11,206 nucleotides of DNA from Planctomycetota bacterium (lineage in GTDB: Bacteria; Planctomycetota; PLA2; JAEUHO01): positions 1 through 11,206 of the forward strand of contig JACKGW010000024.1 of NCBI GenBank assembly GCA_020631815.1, in the 5' to 3' direction. Each line of letters opens with the position of its first letter. Position 1 is the first letter of the stretch. Shown here in pieces: positions 4,550-11,206 of the stretch. The notes beneath the pieces are model-generated. The model made no database searches and was not told where the DNA came from. It saw nothing but the letters and a program-made list of their open reading frames with translations. A program made the translations under genes and the position numbers.

Positions 4550-7500
4550 ATGACCGACGCCGACGTCATCCGGCTGCGCGGCGCGCGCCAGCACAACCTG
4601 CGCGGCGTCGACCTCGACGTGCCCGTCGGGCGGATGACCGTGGTGACGGGCGTCTCGGGCAGCGGCAAGTCGAGCCTCGCCTTCCACACGCTCTATGCCG
4701 AAGGTCAGCGGCGCTACGTGGAGACCTTCTCGGCGTACGCCCGGCAGTTCCTCGAGCGCATGGACCGGCCCGCCGTGGACGCGGTGGAGGGGATCCCCCC
4801 CGCCATCGCCCTCGAGCGACGCGGCACCCTCACGGGTGGACGCTCGACGGTCGCCACCCTGGCCGAGGTCCACGATCCCCTGCGCCTTCTCTGGGCGCGC
4901 GTGGCGGACCTCGGCTGCACCGCCTGCGGCGAGCCTGTTCGCCCCGACCTTCCGGCCACGGTGGCCGACGCCCTCCAGGCCGAGGCGAAGGGCTCACGCT
5001 GGGTCCTCGCCTTCGAGGTGGGTGTGGGGCGCGCGGCGGCGCTGGACGGGACGATTCAGGATCTGTCTCGCGCAGGATTCACCCGCCTCTGGACGTCCGA
5101 CGGCGTCGTCGACCTCGACCGCGCTGCCGAGGCGTGGCCCCTCGAGGGCCCGGGCGTGGTCCTGGTCGATCGGGTGGTCGTGGGGAGGACCGCCCGCGCG
5201 CGCCTCCTCGACAGCGTCGAGACGGCCTTCCGCGCCGGCGGCGAGCGGCTCCTCGCCATCGAGGCCGACGGTGCGAAACGCCTGCGCTTCAGCGCAGGGC
5301 TCGCGTGTGCCGCCTGCGGCACGCGGCACCGCGCACCTCGGCCTGCGACGTTCAGCTTCAACAGCCCGCTCGGTGCGTGTGAGCGCTGCAGCGGCTTCGG
5401 CCGCGTCACGGGCGTGGACCACGACCTGGTCGTGCCCCTGCCCCGGGCCACGCTCGAGCAGGGCGCCGTGCGGCCGTTCGAGACGCCGGCCCACCGCAAG
5501 GAGCGCTCGCGCTTGCTGGCCTGGGCCCGCGAGAACGGCGTTCCGACGGATGTCCCGTGGAGGGAGCTGCCTGCGGCGGTGCGCCGCACCATCCTCGAGG
5601 GTGGTGACGGCTACGACGGCGTCGAGGGCCACTTCGCGCGACTGCGGCGCAAGTCCTACAAGGTGCACGTGCGCGTGCACATCGCGCGCTACCGCGGATA
5701 CCCACCGTGCCCGGACTGTCGAGGAACGCGCCTGGGGCCCGAGGGTCGGGCGTGGCGCGTCTTCGGTCGCACGCTGCCCGAGGTACTTGCGCTCTCCGTC
5801 ACGGCGGCCCGCGCGCTGTTCCACGAAGAGGGTGACCCGGCGCGCCTCGTCTCGCTTCCTGCCGACCGCCGCGAAGTCGTCCGGCTGCTGCGTCGCGAGA
5901 TCGAGGCGCGCTTGACCTGCCTCGACGATGTGGGGCTTGGCTACCTCACGCTCGATCGTGCGGGCCGCACGCTGTCCGGCGGGGAAGTGCAGCGCGTTCA
6001 CCTCACCGCGGCGATCGGCACCAACCTGACGGGCGCCCTGTTCGTGCTCGACGAGCCTTCGGTGGGCTTGCACCCACAGGACACGGCGCGCTTGGTGACG
6101 CAGCTGCGGCGTCTCGTCCAGCAGGGCAACACGGTGGTGGTCGTGGAGCACGACGCCGCGGTCTTGGCCGCCGCCGATCACGTCGTGGACCTCGGCCCGG
6201 GTGCGGGCGAGCACGGCGGCCGCATCGTGGCGCAGGGCACGACGAAGGACCTCGTGCGCGTTCCCGAGAGCATCACCGGCCGCTGGCTTGCCGGCGAGCG
6301 GAGCATGCCTGCACCGCGACCCCGGCCCGAGGTCGGTGCGTCGGTGGGGGTGAAGGGCGCGGACGCGAACAACCTCCAGGGTGTCGACTTGATCGTTCGC
6401 CTCGGAGAGCTGACGGCCCTCGCCGGCGTCAGCGGCTCCGGCAAGTCGACGCTGGCACACGACGTCCTCTACTTGGCGCTGGCGCGTGCACTGGGCCGAC
6501 CCGAGGGAACGCCCGGCGTGCACGCAGCCGTGGTCGGCGCCGAGGCGCTCGGCGACGTCGTCCTCGTGGACCAAGCGGCCAGCGGCGCCTCGTCGCGCGC
6601 CAACCCGGCAACCTACGTCGGCGCCTGGGACGCGATTCGCACCTTGCTTGCGGCGACGCCCGCGGCGAAGAGCCGCAAGCTGGCCCCGGGCGCGTTCTCC
6701 TTCAACGTGCCGGGCGGGCGATGCGAGGCCTGCCAAGGGGACGGCCTCGAGCGGATCGAGATGCTGTTCCTCTCCGACATCGAGCTGGTGTGCTCGGAGT
6801 GCGAGGGCACGCGCTTTCGACCCGTCGTCCGGGAAGTGCTCTGGCAGGGCCACTCGGTGAGCGACTTGCTCGCGCTGAGTGTGGAAGATGCGCTGGCCCT
6901 GTTCGAGAACGCCCAGGAAGCGCCGGCTCGGCGCGCAGGCGCGGCGCTCGAGCCGGTGGCGCGTGTGGGCCTCGGCTACCTGCGGCTAGGTCAACGCGCG
7001 AGCACGCTCTCCAGCGGCGAGTGGCAGCGCCTGCGTCTTGCCGCGGCGCTGGGCGAGAAGCGCGTGCACAAGCCGCGCCTCTACGTGTTCGACGAGCCCA
7101 CGACGGGCCTGCACATGGAGGACGTGGCCCGCTTGCTCACGGCCCTGCGCCACCTGGCCGAACGTGGCCACGGCGTGCTCGTCGTGGAACACCACCCCGA
7201 GCTGCTGGCGTCGGCGGATCGCCTCGTCGAGCTGGGCCCCGGCGCGGGCGCCGAAGGCGGACGGGTCGTGGCCGACGGTACGCCGGACGAGGTGGCGCAA
7301 GGGGATACGGCAACCGCGCCGTTCCTGCGCGACCCGCTGGCTGCCATCCGTCCGGGCCGCAAGCTGCCTCCCGCGCGCAGCCGGGCGCCGGCGGGCATCG
7401 AGATCCGGGGCGCCCGCCATCACAACTTGAAGGACGTCAACATCGACGTGCCGCGCGATCGCTTCACCGTGGTCAGTGGACCGAGCGGATCCGGCAAGTC

Positions 7501-10165
7501 GTCGTTGGCGTTCGACATCGTGTTCGCCGAGGGACAGCGCCGCTACATCGAGACGCTTGGCTCCTACGCGCGGCAGTTCGTCGGGGGCATGGCGCGGCCG
7601 GACGTGGACCACGTGGCGGGCATTCCGCCTACGGTGGCCATCGAGCAACGCCGCAGCCGCGGCGGACGCCGCTCCACCGTCGCGACGGTCACGGAGATCT
7701 CGCACCACGTGCGCGTGCTCTTTGCGCGCGCGGGCGAGGCCCACTGCCCGCTCTGCGATCGTCCCCTCGCGGCGCAGCAGTCCGACGACTTGGCGGACGT
7801 CATGCGCGCCACGGCCCGCCGCGCCGAGGCGCGACTGCTGGCGCCGCGCATCTGGGGCCGCAAGGGCTTCCACCGCGACGTGTTGGAAGCCATCGTCCGC
7901 CACGGCGGGCACGAGGCGTGGGTCGACGGCGCGCTCGTTCCCCTGGAGCCCCTTCCGCAGCTGGACCGCTACGCCGAGCATGACATCGCCGAAGTGGTGG
8001 CGCATCTACCGCCGCGTGCGACGGCAGCCGCCTGGCGCGAGGCCGTGGCGGCTGCGCTGGGCCAGGCGCGGGGCACGCTGGGCCTCCTCGTAGGCGGCGA
8101 GGCAGCCCGTTGGTACGCGGGCGAGCGCACGTGCCCCGAGCACGGGATCGGCGTCCCCGAGATGGACCCGCGCCTGTTCAGCCACAACAGCCGGCGGGGT
8201 TGGTGCCCGTCGTGTCGCGGCCTGGGCACGGAGCCCGAGATCGACCCCCAGCGCGTGCCCGTGGATCCCGGCAAGACGCTCTCGGGCGGGGCGCTGCCCC
8301 TGCTGCGACTGGACCGCGACCTGCGCAAGGCGTTCGTCCGCGAGGCGCGCGCTGCCTTCGGCTTCTCCGCGCAAACGCGCTGGGAGAACCTCCCGGCAGC
8401 CACACGCAACGGCTTGCTCGCAGGGCGCAAGCGCCCCGCGTTCGTCGGTGCGGCCGAGCGCATCGCTGCGCATCTTCGCGACTCCGGCGAGGGCTTGCGC
8501 GACCGCCTCGGCGACATCGTGCGTGACATCCCTTGCCGTACGTGCGGCGGCAGTCGGCTGCGGCCCGAGGCCAGCGCCGTGCGTGTGGGGGGGCGCACGC
8601 TGCCGGACTTGCTGGCGCTCCCGCTGGCGGACCTCGGTCCCGCGCTCGAGGCCTTGGACTTGGATGCGCGGGCCCAGGCCATCGCGAAGCCGCTTCTCGG
8701 CGAGATCCGCGAGCGGATCGACCTGTTGGGCCGCTTGGGGTTGGGCTACCTGGGACTGGATCGCGACGCGACGACGCTCTCCGGTGGCGAGGCGCAGCGC
8801 CTGCGCATCGCAGCGCAGCTGGGCAGCCCACTTCGCGGCGTGCTCTACGTGCTCGACGAGCCCACGATCGGCCTCCACGCGCGCGACAACCGCACCCTGG
8901 TGGCGGCGCTGCGCGGGCTGGCCTCGCGCGGCAACGGGTTGCTCGTCGTCGAGCACGACCTCGAGACCATCGAGCAAGCGGACCACGTGATCGACCTCGG
9001 GCCCGGCGGCGGACGTCACGGCGGTCATATCGTGGCCCAGGGCACGCCCGCCGAGCTGCGGCGCCTGGCCGACACGCCCACGGGTCGGCTCATGGCGCGG
9101 CCGGCGCCCACGTTGTCGGAAGGCGCCGCGGGCAGCGGTCACGTGCTCGCGCTCCGCGGGTTCACGCGCCACAACCTCGTCGACGTCGATGTCGACGTAC
9201 CGCTGGGCGCCCTCGTCGTGGTGACCGGCGTCTCGGGCGCGGGCAAGTCGACGCTCGTCCACGGCGGCTTGGTCCCCGCGGTCGCGGACGTGCTGGCCGA
9301 CCGACGTCGCGCGGGCGGTGCGCGGCTCGAAGGCGCGGAGCACGTCGGCCGCCTTGTCGAGGTCGACGCAAGCCCGCTCGGAAGCACGCCGCGGAGCGTG
9401 CCCGCGACCTACCTGGGCATCTGGGACGACTTGCGCCGACTTCTAGCAGCCACGCCCGAAGCCCGGGCCCGTGGCTACGGCCCGGGGCGCTTCTCCTTCA
9501 ACACGCCAGGCGGTCGCTGCCCCGCATGTGACGGACGGGGCGAAGCGGTCGTCGAAATGACGTTCCTGCCGGACGTCCGCGTGCCCTGCGAGCGCTGCGA
9601 CGGAGCGCGGTTCGAACCCGAGACGCTCGAGATCCGCTGGCAGGGGCTGTCGGCGGCCGACCTGCTCGGGCTCACGTTCGAAGAGGCCGCCGAGAAGCTG
9701 GTGGACCTCCCGCGCGTCGCTCCCCTGCTGGCGCTCATGGTCGATGTCGGCCTGGGCTACCTCACGCTGGGGCAGCCCTCGCCCACGCTCTCGGGGGGCG
9801 AGGCGCAACGCATGCGCATGGTGGGGGAGCTGGGCGCCGCGGCCCGCGCCGACACGCCGGGCACGCTCTACGTCCTCGACGAGCCGACCATCGGTCTCCA
9901 TGGCGAAGACGTCGACCGCCTCATCGCCACCCTGCGTCGCTTCGTCGAGCGCGGGGACACGGTGCTCGTCATCGAGCATCACCTCGACTTGATTGCCGCG
10001 GCGGACCACGTCATCGACCTGGGGCCCGGGGCCGGCGCCGCCGGAGGGCGTGTCGTGGCCACGGGATCTCCGCGAGAGGTCGCGCGCGGGACCACGGCCA
10101 CGGCCGTCGCCCTCGCGGAGGCTGCGCGGCCCCGGCGCCGGACGCGGCGGCGCTCCTCCGCGTAG
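4550..10165 (+). CDS. uvrA: Double-length UvrA: two full excinuclease ABC subunit A units fused in tandem
   Basis: 1871 residues, twice the usual roughly 940. UvrA is the damage-recognising ATPase of nucleotide excision repair; it loads UvrB and normally acts as a homodimer in the cytoplasm. Unit 1 (1-949): Walker A at 34-42 and 626-634, signatures LSGGEVQR (475) and LSSGEWQR (820), Walker B LFVLDEPS (about 497) and LYVFDEPT (844), switch His 534 and 881. Its zinc ligands are C123/126 with C387/390, C253/256/277/280 and C725/728/748/751. Unit 2 (950-1871): Walker A at 977-985 (GPSGSGKSS) and 1560-1568 (GVSGAGKST), signatures LSGGEAQR at 1410 and 1747, Walker B at 1432 and 1773, switch His 1469 and 1810. 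Its zinc ligands are C1066/1069 with C1329/1332, C1195/H1198/C1219/C1222 and C1657/1660/1680/1683. Both units keep the roughly 115-residue stretch where the UvrB-binding domain lies. ATG 4550 is chosen because canonical UvrA starts (IRLRGARQHNL) follow at once; no clear Shine-Dalgarno is seen. The C-terminus is Arg-rich. No uvrB or uvrC is nearby. Confidence 0.95.
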   Translation: MTDADVIRLRGARQHNLRGVDLDVPVGRMTVVTGVSGSGKSSLAFHTLYAEGQRRYVETFSAYARQFLERMDRPAVDAVEGIPPAIALERRGTLTGGRSTVATLAEVHDPLRLLWARVADLGCTACGEPVRPDLPATVADALQAEAKGSRWVLAFEVGVGRAAALDGTIQDLSRAGFTRLWTSDGVVDLDRAAEAWPLEGPGVVLVDRVVVGRTARARLLDSVETAFRAGGERLLAIEADGAKRLRFSAGLACAACGTRHRAPRPATFSFNSPLGACERCSGFGRVTGVDHDLVVPLPRATLEQGAVRPFETPAHRKERSRLLAWARENGVPTDVPWRELPAAVRRTILEGGDGYDGVEGHFARLRRKSYKVHVRVHIARYRGYPPCPDCRGTRLGPEGRAWRVFGRTLPEVLALSVTAARALFHEEGDPARLVSLPADRREVVRLLRREIEARLTCLDDVGLGYLTLDRAGRTLSGGEVQRVHLTAAIGTNLTGALFVLDEPSVGLHPQDTARLVTQLRRLVQQGNTVVVVEHDAAVLAAADHVVDLGPGAGEHGGRIVAQGTTKDLVRVPESITGRWLAGERSMPAPRPRPEVGASVGVKGADANNLQGVDLIVRLGELTALAGVSGSGKSTLAHDVLYLALARALGRPEGTPGVHAAVVGAEALGDVVLVDQAASGASSRANPATYVGAWDAIRTLLAATPAAKSRKLAPGAFSFNVPGGRCEACQGDGLERIEMLFLSDIELVCSECEGTRFRPVVREVLWQGHSVSDLLALSVEDALALFENAQEAPARRAGAALEPVARVGLGYLRLGQRASTLSSGEWQRLRLAAALGEKRVHKPRLYVFDEPTTGLHMEDVARLLTALRHLAERGHGVLVVEHHPELLASADRLVELGPGAGAEGGRVVADGTPDEVAQGDTATAPFLRDPLAAIRPGRKLPPARSRAPAGIEIRGARHHNLKDVNIDVPRDRFTVVSGPSGSGKSSLAFDIVFAEGQRRYIETLGSYARQFVGGMARPDVDHVAGIPPTVAIEQRRSRGGRRSTVATVTEISHHVRVLFARAGEAHCPLCDRPLAAQQSDDLADVMRATARRAEARLLAPRIWGRKGFHRDVLEAIVRHGGHEAWVDGALVPLEPLPQLDRYAEHDIAEVVAHLPPRATAAAWREAVAAALGQARGTLGLLVGGEAARWYAGERTCPEHGIGVPEMDPRLFSHNSRRGWCPSCRGLGTEPEIDPQRVPVDPGKTLSGGALPLLRLDRDLRKAFVREARAAFGFSAQTRWENLPAATRNGLLAGRKRPAFVGAAERIAAHLRDSGEGLRDRLGDIVRDIPCRTCGGSRLRPEASAVRVGGRTLPDLLALPLADLGPALEALDLDARAQAIAKPLLGEIRERIDLLGRLGLGYLGLDRDATTLSGGEAQRLRIAAQLGSPLRGVLYVLDEPTIGLHARDNRTLVAALRGLASRGNGLLVVEHDLETIEQADHVIDLGPGGGRHGGHIVAQGTPAELRRLADTPTGRLMARPAPTLSEGAAGSGHVLALRGFTRHNLVDVDVDVPLGALVVVTGVSGAGKSTLVHGGLVPAVADVLADRRRAGGARLEGAEHVGRLVEVDASPLGSTPRSVPATYLGIWDDLRRLLAATPEARARGYGPGRFSFNTPGGRCPACDGRGEAVVEMTFLPDVRVPCERCDGARFEPETLEIRWQGLSAADLLGLTFEEAAEKLVDLPRVAPLLALMVDVGLGYLTLGQPSPTLSGGEAQRMRMVGELGAAARADTPGTLYVLDEPTIGLHGEDVDRLIATLRRFVERGDTVLVIEHHLDLIAAADHVIDLGPGAGAAGGRVVATGSPREVARGTTATAVALAEAARPRRRTRRRSSA

Positions 10166-10176
10166 TCTCGGGGCCC

Positions 10177-11206
10177 ATGCGCATCCGGATTGCCCTGTCC
10201 CTGCTGCTCGTCGGAGCCGTCGCCCTCGGAGTGGTCGCCTGCGGCAAGGACTCCTCGGCCGGCGTGCGTGTCGCCATCCAGACCTTGCCGGGCGACGGCG
10301 CGCCGCCCGAGCCGCTTTGGCTCCTGCCCCTGGACCAGGCACAGGGGGCGTCGCGCTTTCCCCTGCGTCCGACCGGTGTCGAAGACGGGATGCACCTCTA
10401 CGCGTCGGATGCGCCCGCAGGTGTGTATCGCGTCGAGAATGACGCGGGCTGGGCAACGCTCACGACCGGCCAGACCCTCACGCGGTTCCACGACGAACCC
10501 GGTGGTCCGCCGAACTACGTCGCCCTGGCCCGTCCCGGAACGCTCTACATGCGTCCGCGCTTGGCAGATGCATGGCGTGTCATCCCGGACGTCGCCGTCG
10601 AGCGCTACGTCGAGGGCGATCCGGGCTCATGGGAGCGCGTTCCCGTGACCCCCCAAGAGCAGCCCGGTGGCTGGCTCATGGTCCGCCTGCCGAAGGACGT
10701 CTTGGTGCCCGGTGCGCGACTGCGCGCCTTCGCCGTCTTCGAGGGCAACGTGCCCACGAGCGCGGTCACCGTGGCCGTCGGCGACAAGCCGCAGGTTCCC
10801 TACATCCGTCTCCTCGAGCCGGCGACGGGTCTGCCGCTGACGGTCGAGCTCGTCCACGGCCACGTCGAGGACGACACGGAGGTCGAGCTGCGGCTCGCAG
10901 ACCATCCCCTCGATCTCACGTGGACGGCGCGTTTCGCGCGCGACCGCGCTTGGTTCTCGGGGCTCGGGGACCACGTCGAGGGGATGTACGTGACGATCCC
11001 CGCTTGGGGCGAGCTGGCCCGCTGGCACGTCGGCGAGGAGGCCTGGCTGAAAGAGCAAGCCTTGCTTCCCTTGGCCATGGGTCCGGAGAGCCAACCCCGT
11101 CGCGTGGCGCTACCCGCCCTGCCCAAGGGACTGCACCCGGACCGCGTCCTCTTGCGCACGCCGGATGCGGATCGCCTCGGGCAGGTGCCGCTCGAACGTC
11201 ACGACG
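10177..11206 (+). CDS. Putative outer-membrane lipoprotein of unknown function (3' end outside window)
   Basis: An open frame from ATG 10177 to the right edge gives 343 residues with no stop. Residues 2-21 are a short basic start and hydrophobic core ending in the lipobox VVAC, so C22 is the likely lipidated residue. Residue 23 is Gly rather than Asp, which in the E. coli sorting rule favours the outer membrane. The rest is a soluble, Pro- and Trp-containing sequence with many short beta-like stretches (AGVYRVENDAGWATLTTG, GTLYMRPRL, VTVAVGDKPQVPYIRLLEP). I recognise no domain or catalytic motif. It starts only 11 nt after the uvrA stop, so it is probably in the same transcript; the Shine-Dalgarno is weak, and translational coupling is possible. 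A frame shifted by one (10190-10648) is also open but lacks a signal and ends early. A link to DNA repair is not implied by position alone. Confidence 0.75.
   Translation, partial: MRIRIALSLLLVGAVALGVVACGKDSSAGVRVAIQTLPGDGAPPEPLWLLPLDQAQGASRFPLRPTGVEDGMHLYASDAPAGVYRVENDAGWATLTTGQTLTRFHDEPGGPPNYVALARPGTLYMRPRLADAWRVIPDVAVERYVEGDPGSWERVPVTPQEQPGGWLMVRLPKDVLVPGARLRAFAVFEGNVPTSAVTVAVGDKPQVPYIRLLEPATGLPLTVELVHGHVEDDTEVELRLADHPLDLTWTARFARDRAWFSGLGDHVEGMYVTIPAWGELARWHVGEEAWLKEQALLPLAMGPESQPRRVALPALPKGLHPDRVLLRTPDADRLGQVPLERHD

Noticed and set aside
4994..6853. A 619-residue open frame on the minus strand within uvrA
   Set aside because: It lies opposite intact UvrA motifs and has biased Arg/Ala/Gly composition without recognisable domains.
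10190..10648. A 152-residue frame overlapping the lipoprotein gene
   Set aside because: It lacks a signal peptide or recognisable pattern and lies inside the longer lipoprotein frame, which starts 11 nt after uvrA.

Overview
The window is G+C-rich DNA (by eye well over 60% G+C). All genes I can support lie on the + strand. It looks like a Gram-negative bacterium with an outer membrane: it encodes three OprP/OprO-like porins with Sec signal peptides and a lipoprotein with a lipobox. A high-GC planctomycete, myxobacterium-like or related lineage would fit the double-length UvrA and the porin expansion. That is inference from gene content; no rRNA or other taxonomic marker is present.

Layout. 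Bases 1-526 hold the 3' end of a first porin gene. Bases 865-2295 and 2809-4242 hold two complete paralogues (476 and 477 residues). The three form a head-to-tail array that may continue to the left. Each is followed, after 53 to 268 bp, by the same GC-rich hairpin with invariant 12-nt arms (579-609, 2564-2592, 4452-4482), probably a terminator. The leaders of the two complete genes share a promoter-like pair of boxes with the same 19-nt spacing, then a hairpin and a strong Shine-Dalgarno sequence. The two later 3' flanks share a 60-nt block (58/60 identical). Variation between the porins clusters in a few loop-like segments, while a 230-nt core differs at only two positions.

Bases 4550-10165 encode one 1871-residue protein made of two complete UvrA-like units fused in tandem. 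It has four ABC ATPase domains and six predicted zinc sites, a covalent version of the UvrA dimer of nucleotide excision repair. The units are not equivalent: the second ATPase of unit 1 has a changed ABC signature (LSSGEWQR), and one zinc site of unit 2 has His in place of Cys.

Eleven bases after uvrA a lipoprotein gene starts (10177) and runs off the right edge. I do not recognise its family.

Functionally there are two blocks: an outer-membrane porin array with separately terminated genes, and a likely uvrA-lipoprotein transcription unit beginning about 70 bp after the last porin hairpin. I found no CRISPR array, insertion sequence, tRNA, rRNA or defence system. The most notable items are the tandem UvrA fusion and the porin array with its conserved flanking RNA-like elements.
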